From: Kineosphaera limosa NBRC 100340 | Lineage (GTDB): Bacteria; Actinomycetota; Actinomycetes; Actinomycetales; Dermatophilaceae | Reading direction: 5' to 3' | DNA length: 51,639 nucleotides | NCBI RefSeq assembly: GCF_000298215.1 | Contig: NZ_BAHD01000051.1 | Location: 1 to 51,639 of the forward strand | In this document: piece by piece, positions 15,682-24,931 of the stretch | How the letters are laid out: each line of letters begins with the position of its first letter | Position numbering within the stretch: position 1 is the first letter of the stretch | The notes under the pieces: model-generated | What the model was told of the DNA's origin: nothing | The model's database searches: none | What the model saw: the letters and a program-made list of their open reading frames with translations, nothing else | Position numbers and translations under genes: made by a program

Positions 15682-17778
15682 TCAGTTCGCGGAGCTGACC
15701 GGGGCGGTCAGGTCGTAGAAGGTGGTGCCGCCGATGTCGACGGTCGTGAAGTTGGCCTGCACCCAGGTGGAGATCTCCGAGGAGGCGCTGGAGCCACCGT
15801 TCTGGCCGCCGAACCCGCCGCCGGCGAGGAAGTAGTGGATCTGCCCGTTGGCCACGTACTCCTGGAACTGCGCGAGGGTCGGGCTGGGGTCGGAGCCGTT
15901 GAAGCCGCCGATCGCCATGACCGGCTCGCCGCTGCCGAGCTGCAACCCGGCGGCGTTCTGGCTGCCGATCGCCGCGGCGACCCACGTGTAGTCGCTCGCG
16001 TTGGCCTGCAGCGCTGCGACGACCTCGGTGTTCGCCTCCGTGGCGTTGAGCAGGCCGCCCATGCCGCCCATGCGGCTCGTGCCGTTCGTCGTGGTGCCGT
16101 TGGTCGTGCTGCCGGTGGCATTCGGGGGAGCGGTGGGTGGCGTGCCGCCCGTGCCACCGCCAGGTCCGCCACTCATGCCGCCACCCATTCCACCCGGGCT
16201 GAAGCCGCTGCTCGGGCCGGCGGTGACGATCGAGCCGGTGGCCGCGGAGTTGACGGTCGTGATGCTGTAGGCGGCCGGGCCGGCGAGGCTGGACAGCAGC
16301 GCGGCGGCGAGCACGAACGGCACGAACCTGGTGTGCAGCCTGGTGCTGACGAGCAGCAGCAGGGCCGCGGTCATGCCGACGCCGAAGACGATGTAGCGCA
16401 GCGGACCGTAGGCCTCCACGCGGGTCAGCAGGAAGAAGCTCCACGTGGCGGCCATCGCGGTGGCGGCGGCCAGGGCGTAGGAGCCGGTGCGGGCGCGATT
16501 GCTGCCGGCCCGACGCCAGGCGGCGACCGCCCCGATGCCGATGACCGCGGCGATGTACGGGGCGAGGGCCACGGTGTAGTACTCGTGGAAGATGCCGGCC
16601 ATGAGCGAGAACACCACCGCGGTGACGACCATCGAGCCGCCCCACACCAGGTAGGCGGCGCGGGTCAGGTCGGTGCGCGGGGCCTTGCGGGTCAGCCACA
16701 GGCCGACGACGAGCAGCAGCAGGGCGCTGGGGATGAACCAGGAGATCTGCCCGCCGACCGAGGAGGAGAACATCCGCCAGATGGAGGCGGTGCCCATGTT
16801 GGGGCCGACCGAGCCGGCCTCGTCGCCGCTGATGCGGCCCAGGCCGTTGTAGCCGAACGTCAGCTCGAGGAAGCTGTTGGTCTGCGAGCCGCCGATATAG
16901 GGGCGCATCGAGGCGGGGACAAGTTCGACGATGGCGACCCACCAGCCTCCGGCGACGATCATCGCGGCCAGCGCGGCGAGGGAGTGCAGGAGGCGCTTGC
17001 GCAGCGTGGTGGGGGCGACGATCAGGTAGACGAGGCCCAGGACGGGAAGGATGAGGAAGGCCTGCAGGGTCTTGGTGAGGAAGCCGAACCCGAGTAGCAC
17101 GCCGACCGCGATGAGCCAGCGCGGGTTGGCCTTCTCGACGGCGCGCATCGTCGCGACGCAGGCGGCGGTGAGCAGCAGGGCGAGCAGCGCATCGGGGTTG
17201 TTGAACCGGAACATCAACGTGGCGACCGGGGTCAGCGCGAGCACGACACCGGAGAGCAGCCCGGCCGCGTGACCGAAGTAGCGCCGCACGCCGTAGTAGA
17301 CGAGGGCAACGGTTGCGACGCCCATGAGCACCTCGGGCACGAGGATCGCCCAGCTGTTGAGCCCGAACAGCCGCACCGACAACGCCATGAACCACAGGGA
17401 GGCCGGCGGTTTGTCGACGGTGATGCTGTTGGCGGCGTCGGAGGAGCCGTAGAAGAACGCCTGCCAGTCGACCGAGCCGGCCTGCACCGCGGCGGTGTAG
17501 AAGGAGTTGGCGTAGCCGTTGGCGCTCAGCCCGTAGAGCCAGAACGCGAGCGTGCCGAGCAGGAGCGCCGCGAAGGTCACCTGCTCGCGCCGGGGCCGGT
17601 CGCGCCACCGGGAGGCATCGACGGCGCCGACCGACGTCGGCGTGCTGCCGCTCGACTCGTCGCGCCCGGTTCGGGGTTCTTGGGTGGGGTCGTCGGCGGA
17701 GCGCGACAGCCCACCAAGGCGGGGGATGCGCAGCCTCTCGGCGACGCGCTGGGTGATGGCGATGTCCATGACCAGCAC
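15682..17778 (-). CDS. GT39-family polyprenyl-phosphate-sugar-dependent membrane glycosyltransferase
   Basis: The 698-residue integral membrane protein resembles ArnT/PMT/YkcB proteins. After ~65 cytoplasmic residues the first helix leads into GLSANGYANSFYTAAVQAGS and VDKPPASLWFMALSVRLFGL, the conserved acidic and DKPP features of GT39 enzymes. About 11-12 helices follow. A soluble C-terminal domain has a Gly/Met/Pro-rich linker and an ANASDYTWVAAAIGSQNAAG-type region typical of the actinobacterial YkcA/B form. It probably uses the lipid-linked sugar made by the adjacent GT2-GtrA protein. Start ATG 17778, or ATG 17769 three codons later. Confidence 0.87.
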   Translation of the reverse strand: MLVMDIAITQRVAERLRIPRLGGLSRSADDPTQEPRTGRDESSGSTPTSVGAVDASRWRDRPRREQVTFAALLLGTLAFWLYGLSANGYANSFYTAAVQAGSVDWQAFFYGSSDAANSITVDKPPASLWFMALSVRLFGLNSWAILVPEVLMGVATVALVYYGVRRYFGHAAGLLSGVVLALTPVATLMFRFNNPDALLALLLTAACVATMRAVEKANPRWLIAVGVLLGFGFLTKTLQAFLILPVLGLVYLIVAPTTLRKRLLHSLAALAAMIVAGGWWVAIVELVPASMRPYIGGSQTNSFLELTFGYNGLGRISGDEAGSVGPNMGTASIWRMFSSSVGGQISWFIPSALLLLVVGLWLTRKAPRTDLTRAAYLVWGGSMVVTAVVFSLMAGIFHEYYTVALAPYIAAVIGIGAVAAWRRAGSNRARTGSYALAAATAMAATWSFFLLTRVEAYGPLRYIVFGVGMTAALLLLVSTRLHTRFVPFVLAAALLSSLAGPAAYSITTVNSAATGSIVTAGPSSGFSPGGMGGGMSGGPGGGTGGTPPTAPPNATGSTTNGTTTNGTSRMGGMGGLLNATEANTEVVAALQANASDYTWVAAAIGSQNAAGLQLGSGEPVMAIGGFNGSDPSPTLAQFQEYVANGQIHYFLAGGGFGGQNGGSSASSEISTWVQANFTTVDIGGTTFYDLTAPVSSAN

Positions 17779-18235
17779 GTTCCGCCCGAAGGCTATGCGT
17801 CCCCTGTGTCGCCCCTATCGCTCCCGGATGAGGTCTGCCCTGCGTCGATGGGACCCGGATGGGGCCGCCCGCTCGTAGATTGCGCACTGCTCGACTCGTA
17901 GATTCGCAGCCGTCGATTCGTTGTTTCGCAGGTGCAAGCGCAGCTCTGTCGGCGTTCGGGCGGTGCGATCAAGCCGGCTCAGCCTGCGGCTCGGCAGACG
18001 TAGCGACTTCTCGACGTACTCGGAAAGCCTGCCCGAACGCGCCCACATCGCTGACCTGCGGCGATGCGAAGAGTGCGGTGAGGCGGGAACCCCTGAGTAC
18101 GTCGAGAAGTCGCTACGTCCTCAGCGAATCCGCGGCCGCGGTGCGGCGTGGACCCGGCACGCCCTCGCCCACCACGTGGGCGCGCGCCGACACAGTCATG
18201 GCGTCGCATGCGCGACGGCCGTGGGCTAGCGACGG
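17779..18235. other. Non-coding stretch between the P450 and GT39 genes
   Basis: These 457 bases hold no recognisable gene. They contain the promoter region of the glycosyltransferase pair and a long inverted repeat (17997-18119). Short reading frames here are Arg/Ser-rich and run through the repeat arms. Confidence 0.5.
17997..18119. repeat. Perfect 25-bp inverted repeat enclosing 73 bp (MITE-like)
   Basis: Arms 17997-18021 and 18095-18119 are exact inverted complements (arm begins GACGTAGCGACTTCTCGACG). Inside, CATCGC and GCGATG form a smaller nested hairpin. The 123-bp unit could be a small non-autonomous mobile or dispersed repeat, or a large terminator for the P450 gene ending at 18236. 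I see no target-site duplication. Confidence 0.7.
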
Positions 18236-21200
18236 TCAGGCGAAAACGTCGGAAACGTAGCGGCCGTGTTCGCGTTCCTGCTGCTCGACCCAGGCGACGG
18301 CGTCCTGTTCCGACGCCCCGGTGGCCTGCGCGTACATCCGCACGCACGTGTCGTGCACGGCCGGAGCCATGCGTTGGCCGTCGCCGCACACGTAGAGCGT
18401 CGCGCCGGCACGCACGAGGTCGGCGACGTCGGCGCGGTCGGCCCACAGCCGATCCTGCACGAAGCGCATCGGCCCCTCCGGCCCGTCCTGCGGTGCCGCG
18501 GAGAAGGCGGGGCGCACCTGCACGATGCCGTCGGCCTCCCACGCGGCCAGTTCGTCGCGGTAGAGGTAGTCGACATCGGGGCCGTCGCAGCCGAAGAACA
18601 GCAGGGCCGGAGCCGGAGTGACGCCTTCGCTCTGGGCCCGCAAGGCCCGGTCCTGGATGAAGCCGCGGAACGGCGCGAGGCCGGTGCCCGCACACACCAT
18701 GATCATGGGGGTGGCCAGGCCGGCCGGCGGCGCAAAGTCGACATTGCTGGGCCGCACGGTCACCGGGATCTGCGCGCCTGGCCGGGCGTTCGCGAGGAAC
18801 GTCGAGGCGACCCCCTCGTACGTACCCTCGCCGGAGAGTGCCGGGGCCGACAGGTGGGCGACGGTCAGCGTCGCGTGGTCCTGGCTCCAGCGGGCCGAGG
18901 AGCTGATCGAGTACTGCCGCGGGCTCAGCGGAGTCAGCATGCCCAGGTAGGTGGCCAGCGACACGTCGATGGAGGCGAACCGCTCCAGCAGGTCCAACAC
19001 CGACAGCCGCTTGCCGAGCACCTGCGCGGAGTAGGTCGATTCGTCGGTGAGGGCGAGCAACTGCGCCTTCTCCGGCGGGCACGGGCACGCCGCGGCCAAC
19101 TGCTCGATCTGGCGGCGACCGGCCGGGCGCGACAGCTCGACATAGGAGCCGAACAGCTCGCCGGCCAACACCGGAGCATCGACGGGCAGCGAGGTGGCGG
19201 CGCCGCTCAGTTGCAGCCGCGTGTCGTAGGCGAGGTCGAAGCGGGCCAGCGCGCGGTCGATGACCGGCACCGGGTTCAGCGGCAGCACGGCCAGGTAGTC
19301 GCCGGTCTCATACGTCTGCCCGGCGGGCAGCGCGATCTCCAGATGCCGCTTGCTGCGGGCGCCGGGCACGCTGGTGTCCACCAGCTCTCGGTTGGCGACG
19401 ATCTGCCCGAGCTGCAGGTCCGAGGCGCGCAGCAGCTGCTCGCGGCCGGGGCCGATGATGTCAACGGACAGCTGCGGCGCGTCGGCCGCGGGGGTCGCGT
19501 CGATGCCCAGCGCCTCGCCGATCGCGGGCCACAGGCCCTCGTGCCAGGCGTCGAAGTCGCCGAAGAAGTCCCCGCGGGCGTTGGCCTCGCCGCGGTCGAC
19601 GAGTCGGGTGGCTCCGGCGCGGGCGAGCGCCTCGTCCAGGTGCGTCGGCACGGCCTGGTAGGTGCGGGCCCAATCCGTGTTGCCGCAGCCGAAGACCGCG
19701 AACCGCACGCCGTCCAGCGCGCCGTCGGGCTGCTCGTCGAGCCAGCGCACGAAGGCCTTGGCGTTGTCCGGCGGCTGCCCCTCGTAGGAGGCGCTGACCA
19801 CGACGAGCGCCCCGTCGGTAGGCAGGTCGTCGACCCCCTCGTCCAACGACGTCACGCGCGGCGCGTATCCCAGTCGCGTCGCCTGTTGCGCGACCTGCTG
19901 GGCGAACGCCTCGCTCGTGCCGGCGTTGGAGCCGAACAGGATCCGCACCGGCGTGCCGTGCTGCTGCTCGGGCGGCAGGGTCTGCGCGGCGCTCTGGGTC
20001 TCGCCACCGGCCTGGCCGTTCGCGCGGGGCTCCGCCTCCGGTCGGCGGGCGGAGACCCGGTCCGCGCTGCGGCCCGGACGCACAGTAAAGCGTGCGAAGA
20101 GTCCCTCCGGCTTGAGTGTCAGCGTCTCCTTGATCGCCAGTTCGTAGTCCGGGTCGGCGAGGGCGATGTCGAAGCGCTGCAGCATGAGCGCCAGCACGAG
20201 TTGCGCCTCCTGCAGTGCGAACCCGCGGCCGATGCAGGAGCGCTGCCCGTTGCCGAACGGCTTCCAGGCGTTGGCGGGGATCTGCTGGGCGCGCTCGAAG
20301 GAGAACCGCTGCGGGTCGAAGCGCTCGGGGTCGGCCCACACGGCCGGGTCGCGGTGGAGCGACGGGGTGAGCACGAGCACCGTGTCCTGCGGCTCGATGG
20401 CGTAGCTGGGGCCGCCGTCGCGCCCGCCGATCGTCGTCGGCTCGAGCGAGTGCAGCCCGAATGCGGGGGCGGTCGGCCACAGCCGCAGGCTCTCGCGCAG
20501 GATCTGGTCGAGGTAGCCCAGTTCGCTGAGGTCGGCGTACGTCGGGAAGCGGTCGCCGAGCACCTCGTCGACCTTGGCGCGAGCCGCCTCGAGGACGTCG
20601 GGGTTCTTCAGCAGTTCGTAGAGGGTGAAGCTCAGCAGCCCGGAGGTCGTCTCGTGGCCGGCGATGAGGAAAGTCACCATCTGGTAGCGCACGTTCTCAT
20701 CGGAGAGCCGCTCGCCGGTTGTGGGGTCCTGCGCCGACAGCATCGTGTCGAGGATGTCGGTCTGTCCGTCGGGCAGCGGGTGTGCCTTGCGGTGGGCGAT
20801 GACCTGGTCGGCGACCTCGTGCATGAGGCGGATGTCTTCGTCGTAACGGCGCTGGGTGGCCAGCATGAGCCGGTTCTGGATCGGCAGCCGCCGGCCGCGC
20901 TGCCCGGACTCCTCCAGCGCGTCGACCATGGCGCCGACGAACGGGTGCATCGACTCGCTGTAGAAGGAATTGAACCGGTAGCTGAAGGAGCACAACGCGA
21001 TGGTGTCGAGCGTCAGCCGGGTGAAGTCGTGCACGACGTCGATGTCGGCCTGCGGGCCGAGGCGCTCCCACTTGAGCATGAGCTGCTCGGCGATATCGGC
21101 CATGCCGTCGTACATGCCCTTGAGAGCGAATGGCGAGAACGCCGGCATGAGAATGCGGTGCGCCTTGCCCCAGTTCTCCTCCGGCGTGTGGACGGTGAAG

Positions 21201-21580
21201 AGTCCGTCGCCGGCGAACGCGCGAATGTTCTCCAGCGGCTGGTGCACCCGCTTGTCGAAGCGGGATTCGTCGCACAGTTCGTCGACGAGCCGCTGCGAGG
21301 ACACCATGTACAACGGCGGTCGGCCCATGATGCGGTGCCGGAAGATCTCCCCGTACTCGCTCGCCAGCGCCATGCTGCTCTGGATGGGCGCGTGGGAGTC
21401 CATGGCGTAGAGCGTGCCGATGACCGGGCGCGGCTCCGGGCCGGGCACGGGGGTGCTGGCCGGCGCTGCTTGCGTGGGCTTGCTGGCCTCGGTGGGTGTG
21501 TGGGCCTGGGTGGTCTGGGTGGTCTGGGTGGTCTGGGTGGTCGAGGTGGGCGACGGGCTGTGCGAACGGTTTTCGGTCAT
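18236..21580 (-). CDS. Self-sufficient cytochrome P450-NADPH reductase fusion (CYP102/BM3 type)
   Basis: Single-chain monooxygenase of 1114 residues that hydroxylates fatty acids or similar substrates in known relatives. After a Thr/Gln/Pro-rich N-terminus the P450 domain spans about 45-510, with AGHETTS (about 305), ESLR (ExxR) and the heme loop FGNGQRSCIGRG with ligand C449. A linker leads to a flavodoxin-like FMN domain (ILFGSNAGTSEAF, about 548; VFGCGNTDWARTYQ). FAD/NADPH reductase motifs follow (SPRQYSISSS; VCAGTGLAPFRGFIQDR; YVCGDGQRMAPAV). All catalytic motifs look intact. A divergent AraC-type gene lies 170 bp upstream with a two-copy direct repeat between them, suggesting regulated expression. 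Confidence 0.96.
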   Translation of the reverse strand: MTENRSHSPSPTSTTQTTQTTQTTQAHTPTEASKPTQAAPASTPVPGPEPRPVIGTLYAMDSHAPIQSSMALASEYGEIFRHRIMGRPPLYMVSSQRLVDELCDESRFDKRVHQPLENIRAFAGDGLFTVHTPEENWGKAHRILMPAFSPFALKGMYDGMADIAEQLMLKWERLGPQADIDVVHDFTRLTLDTIALCSFSYRFNSFYSESMHPFVGAMVDALEESGQRGRRLPIQNRLMLATQRRYDEDIRLMHEVADQVIAHRKAHPLPDGQTDILDTMLSAQDPTTGERLSDENVRYQMVTFLIAGHETTSGLLSFTLYELLKNPDVLEAARAKVDEVLGDRFPTYADLSELGYLDQILRESLRLWPTAPAFGLHSLEPTTIGGRDGGPSYAIEPQDTVLVLTPSLHRDPAVWADPERFDPQRFSFERAQQIPANAWKPFGNGQRSCIGRGFALQEAQLVLALMLQRFDIALADPDYELAIKETLTLKPEGLFARFTVRPGRSADRVSARRPEAEPRANGQAGGETQSAAQTLPPEQQHGTPVRILFGSNAGTSEAFAQQVAQQATRLGYAPRVTSLDEGVDDLPTDGALVVVSASYEGQPPDNAKAFVRWLDEQPDGALDGVRFAVFGCGNTDWARTYQAVPTHLDEALARAGATRLVDRGEANARGDFFGDFDAWHEGLWPAIGEALGIDATPAADAPQLSVDIIGPGREQLLRASDLQLGQIVANRELVDTSVPGARSKRHLEIALPAGQTYETGDYLAVLPLNPVPVIDRALARFDLAYDTRLQLSGAATSLPVDAPVLAGELFGSYVELSRPAGRRQIEQLAAACPCPPEKAQLLALTDESTYSAQVLGKRLSVLDLLERFASIDVSLATYLGMLTPLSPRQYSISSSARWSQDHATLTVAHLSAPALSGEGTYEGVASTFLANARPGAQIPVTVRPSNVDFAPPAGLATPMIMVCAGTGLAPFRGFIQDRALRAQSEGVTPAPALLFFGCDGPDVDYLYRDELAAWEADGIVQVRPAFSAAPQDGPEGPMRFVQDRLWADRADVADLVRAGATLYVCGDGQRMAPAVHDTCVRMYAQATGASEQDAVAWVEQQEREHGRYVSDVFA
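21512..21538. repeat. 9-bp tandem repeat in the P450 N-terminus
   Basis: Three exact copies of TGGTCTGGG on the top strand encode Thr-Thr-Gln repeats near residues 15-24, ahead of the P450 domain. Copy-number changes would stay in frame. Confidence 0.8.
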
Positions 21581-21613
21581 GTCGGTATCAACGCCACCGA
21601 GCCGGCCCAGAAC

Positions 21614-21650
21614 TTGACTTCACGCGACAGTTATTTGACTTCTCGCGACA
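21614..21650. promoter_or_regulatory. Two-copy 16-bp direct repeat, candidate AraC-type operator
   Basis: TTGACTTCACGCGACA (21614-21629) and TTGACTTCTCGCGACA (21635-21650) differ at one base and are 21 bp apart start to start, two helical turns. AraC-family activators commonly bind such tandem half-sites. The pair lies in the P450/araC intergenic region. Confidence 0.6.
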
Positions 21651-21750
21651 CCCGTCGTGAGTGCTGCCGGCGGCGGGGCCGTTTGACCGCTGGCGGCGAT
21701 CGCGGTTGACCCTGGCGGCGGGCGCCGGGTCTGATGGTCAGGTGACCGCG

Positions 21751-22776
21751 ATGATCCGAGCCGCCGCGCTGCGCGGATTCGCGCCGCTGGTCACCGAACT
21801 CGGCGGTGAGCCCGCCGAGTACCTGCAGCGAGCGGGGCTCGACCCGGCGGTGCTGGGTGACGACGAGGCGCTGGTGCCGGTTGAGCGGTTCGCGGCGGCG
21901 CTCGCGCTGGCCGGAGCGGAGTTGGACTGCCCGCACCTCGGCCTCCTGTTGTCGCAGCGCCAGGATCTGGAGGTACTCGGCCCGCTCGCGGTGGTGCTGG
22001 AGAGTGCGCCGACCATGGGGGAGGCGCTGCACAGCGCGGAGCGCTTCCTGTTCGTGCATTCCTCGACAGCCGGGGTGCAGCTGCTGCCCGATCCGCGCGG
22101 TGAGCCCGGGGTGATCGCGGTCGAACTGACGCCGGCCGACATGCCGTTGGGCTTGGAGCTGGGGCTCGGGCTACTGCACCGGATCGCCGGCATGTTCACC
22201 GGAGGCGACTACGGATTGCGTGGGGTTCACCTGCCGGGGCCACCGGTGGCGACGGAGTCGGTGTACGCGCAGGTCTTCGGGGCCCCGGTGCGCTTCCGCA
22301 CCGGGCGAGGGTTGCTGCGGGTGCCGGCCACCCTGCCCGAGCAGCGGCTGCGCACCGGCGATGAGCTGCTGCACCGGATGGCCGTGCAGTATCTGGAGAC
22401 CAACGCCGCCACCCACGCCGCCACGACCTCCGGGCAGGTGACCCGGGTCCTGGCCGGATCCCTGAGCAGCAATGTGCCGCTTATCGGCACGGTTGCGGGG
22501 CTGCTCGGCCTGCACCCGCGGACCCTCCAGCGTCGCCTGGCTGCCGAGGGCACGACCTTCGCCCAGGTGCTCGACGAGGTGCGCCGCGACCGCGCCTACT
22601 ACCTCATCGTGTCCACGGACTTGCCGTTTCGCCAGATCAGCGCGCAGGTCGGCCTCTCGGACCCGGCGGCCCTGACTCGAGCCTGCCGCCGCTGGTTCGC
22701 CGCGCCACCGCGCGCCTTGCGTCAGGCGGCCAGCGGCGCGGGCAGCCCGACAGCCCCCAAGTCGGCGCCGAAGTAG
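21751..22776 (+). CDS. AraC-family transcriptional regulator (OruR/arabinose-binding-like N-terminal domain)
   Basis: The 341-residue regulator has an N-terminal ligand domain opening MIRAAALRGFAPLVTELGG and LLLSQRQDLEVLGPLAVVLE, as in OruR/ArgR-type AraC proteins. A C-terminal double helix-turn-helix follows (TVAGLLGLHPRTLQRRLAAE; ISAQVGLSDPAALTRACRRW). I chose ATG 21751 because AGGTGA precedes it by 5 bases; GTG 21742 is an alternative. It is divergent from the P450 fusion and convergent with the molybdenum hydroxylase operon. Its likely role is control of the P450 gene, in response to a fatty-acid-like or aromatic inducer; that is inference from position. Confidence 0.9.
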   Translation: MIRAAALRGFAPLVTELGGEPAEYLQRAGLDPAVLGDDEALVPVERFAAALALAGAELDCPHLGLLLSQRQDLEVLGPLAVVLESAPTMGEALHSAERFLFVHSSTAGVQLLPDPRGEPGVIAVELTPADMPLGLELGLGLLHRIAGMFTGGDYGLRGVHLPGPPVATESVYAQVFGAPVRFRTGRGLLRVPATLPEQRLRTGDELLHRMAVQYLETNAATHAATTSGQVTRVLAGSLSSNVPLIGTVAGLLGLHPRTLQRRLAAEGTTFAQVLDEVRRDRAYYLIVSTDLPFRQISAQVGLSDPAALTRACRRWFAAPPRALRQAASGAGSPTAPKSAPK

Positions 22777-22822
22777 CGCCTCTGACACGTCGTGGGAGCG
22801 GCGCCACAAGCAGCCCAGTGCC

Positions 22823-24931
22823 TCAGCGCCCGGTCAGCCCGGTCAGTCCCGGCACGAGCGTGGCCGGCGTGATCGGCAGGTCGCGCACCCGGATGCCGGT
22901 CGCGTCGAAGACGGCGTTCGCGACGGCGGCGGAGGCTCCGACGATGCCTATCTCCCCGACTCCGCGGGCCCCGAGTGGGCCCATGAGCGGGTCGACCTCG
23001 TCGAGCCAGATCGCGTCGATGTCGGCGATATCGGCGTGGGTAGGCACGTGGTAGCTGGCCAGGTCACCGGTGGCGACATGGCCCAGCTCGTCGCGCACCC
23101 CCGCCTCGTGCAGGGCGGCACCGATGCCCATGACCATGCCGCCGATGAATTGGCTACGCACCAGCATCGGGTTGAGCACCCGGCCCACCGAGAACACCCC
23201 GAGCATCCGCGCTACCCGCACCTCGCCGGTCACCGCGTGCACCCGCGCCTGCACGAAGTGCGCCCCGAACGAGTGCATCGCGTGCTTCTTGTACTCCTCA
23301 GGCCGCGTTCCGCCGGCGCGCAGCTCGTCGCCCTGGCCCGGATCGTCCCCGAACTTCTCGCGGAAGGCCTGCGCGGCGCCGATGATCGAGGCACCCCACG
23401 AGGCGGTGCCGCTGGATCCGCCCGCCACCGTCGCCGGCGGCCCGGCGCTGTCGCCGATCTGCAGGTCGATGTCGTCGATGCCGACTCCGAGGGCGTCGGC
23501 GGCGATCTGGCCGAGCACGGTCCACGCCCCCTGGCCGATGTCGGCCGACCCCATCCGCACCCGATAACGCCCCGAGCCCAGCGCCTCGATGGACGTCTCG
23601 CTGCCGCGCTGCATGAGGGCCGGGTAGGTCGCCGACGCCACGCCGAGGCCGACGAGCCATTCCCCGTCGCGCGTCGTACCCGGCTCCGCCTGCCGTTCCG
23701 ACCAGCCGAAACGCATTGCGCCCAGCCGCAGGCAGTCGACGAGTCGGCGGCCGTTGAACGGTTTTCCGGTGGCCGGATCGGTGGCGACGTCGTTGCGGAT
23801 GCGCAGCTCGACCGGGTCGAGATCGCAGGCGCGGGCCAGCTCGTCCATGGCACATTCGAGCGCGTGCGCCCCCGGCATCTCGCCGGGCGCGCGCATCCAC
23901 GAGGTGACCGGCACGTTGAGGGTCGCGACCTTCTGCCGCAGCGTCCGCCGCTCGCCGCCGTACATCATCGCTGGCACGCCGGTGGCGCCCTCGATGAACT
24001 GTTTGACGGTGCTGACCTGCGTGTACGCGGTCATGTCGAGGGCCAGGAGACGGCCGTCGGCGTCGGCTCCGAGCCGGATCCGCTCGATCGTCGGCGCCCG
24101 GTATCCGGTGAGCACGAACATCTGTTGGCGCGTGACGGTCAGCCGCACCCAGCGACCCGGATGCGCGCGGGCCGCGAGCGCACCTGCGACATCCGGTGCG
24201 TGCACCACGCCCTTGCTGCCGAAGCCGCCGCCGACGTACTCCCCGCGCACCCGCACCTGGTCGGCGTCGATGCCGAACGTGGTGGCCAGCGTCTTGGCCG
24301 CGCCCGTGGCCCCCTGCGTCGACAGCCAGGCCTCGAGCTGCGGGCCGCCGCCGGGGGAGTCGTTCCAGCGTGCGACGATCGCGTGCGGCTCCATGGGGTT
24401 GTTGTGCTCCGGCGGCGTCGAATACGTGGCGTCGACCACGTGTGCCGCGCCGGAGAGGGAGGCGAGCGTGCGGGCGGCGTCATCGCCGTGCGGCTCCCTC
24501 TCGGCCTCGAATTCGGCGTCCAGGTCGAACCGCGTCCGCGCGGCCGTGGCCTCTTGCGCGACGCGCACGAGCCGCGCGCCCTCGCGGGCTGCCTCGCTGG
24601 ACTCGGCGATGACGATCGCGACGATCTGCCCCCGAAACTCGATGCGCTCGGACTGCAGCACGAGGTGTTCGTCGTCGTCCCCCGCCAGCCGCGGGGCGTT
24701 GGTGTGGTCGAGCACGGCGACGATCCCGGGTTGGGCCAGTGCCTGCGCGGCGTCGACCGCCGTCACCCGACCGGAGGCGATGCTCGAGAGCACGAGGGCG
24801 GCGTGCCAGGCGTCGTGCACGCCCTGTGCGGGGCCGACCTCGGCGGAGTAGGGGGCGCGGCCGGTGACCTTGAGCAGCGCCTCGCGGCGGGGTAGCCCCC
24901 GGCCCGTCTCGTGGGGCGTGAAGGCCGTCAT
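22823..24931 (-). CDS. Molybdenum hydroxylase large subunit (PaoC/YagR-like aldehyde or xanthine dehydrogenase)
   Basis: The 702-residue molybdopterin-binding subunit has two aldehyde-oxidase-type domains: an a/b hammerhead start (ALLKVTGRAPYSAEV) and the Moco domain (GGGFGSKG near 240; MRAPGEMPGAHALECAMDEL near 345; GGSSGTASWGASIIGAAQAF). The catalytic glutamate lies in GARGVGEIGIVGA near the C-terminus. The substrate is unknown; PaoC-type enzymes oxidise aldehydes. Its start overlaps the FAD subunit stop by 4 bases (ATGA, 24928-24931), with AGGAGCAGCG upstream. No dedicated XdhC/MobA-type maturation gene is next to it. Confidence 0.93.
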   Translation of the reverse strand: MTAFTPHETGRGLPRREALLKVTGRAPYSAEVGPAQGVHDAWHAALVLSSIASGRVTAVDAAQALAQPGIVAVLDHTNAPRLAGDDDEHLVLQSERIEFRGQIVAIVIAESSEAAREGARLVRVAQEATAARTRFDLDAEFEAEREPHGDDAARTLASLSGAAHVVDATYSTPPEHNNPMEPHAIVARWNDSPGGGPQLEAWLSTQGATGAAKTLATTFGIDADQVRVRGEYVGGGFGSKGVVHAPDVAGALAARAHPGRWVRLTVTRQQMFVLTGYRAPTIERIRLGADADGRLLALDMTAYTQVSTVKQFIEGATGVPAMMYGGERRTLRQKVATLNVPVTSWMRAPGEMPGAHALECAMDELARACDLDPVELRIRNDVATDPATGKPFNGRRLVDCLRLGAMRFGWSERQAEPGTTRDGEWLVGLGVASATYPALMQRGSETSIEALGSGRYRVRMGSADIGQGAWTVLGQIAADALGVGIDDIDLQIGDSAGPPATVAGGSSGTASWGASIIGAAQAFREKFGDDPGQGDELRAGGTRPEEYKKHAMHSFGAHFVQARVHAVTGEVRVARMLGVFSVGRVLNPMLVRSQFIGGMVMGIGAALHEAGVRDELGHVATGDLASYHVPTHADIADIDAIWLDEVDPLMGPLGARGVGEIGIVGASAAVANAVFDATGIRVRDLPITPATLVPGLTGLTGR

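Noticed and set aside
18266-21709. Very long plus-strand frame over the P450 gene (1147 residues)
   Set aside because: High-GC antisense shadow; all P450 and reductase motifs are on the minus strand.
23036-24895. 619-residue plus-strand frame over the molybdenum hydroxylase
   Set aside because: Arg/His/Gly-rich antisense frame without any family motif.
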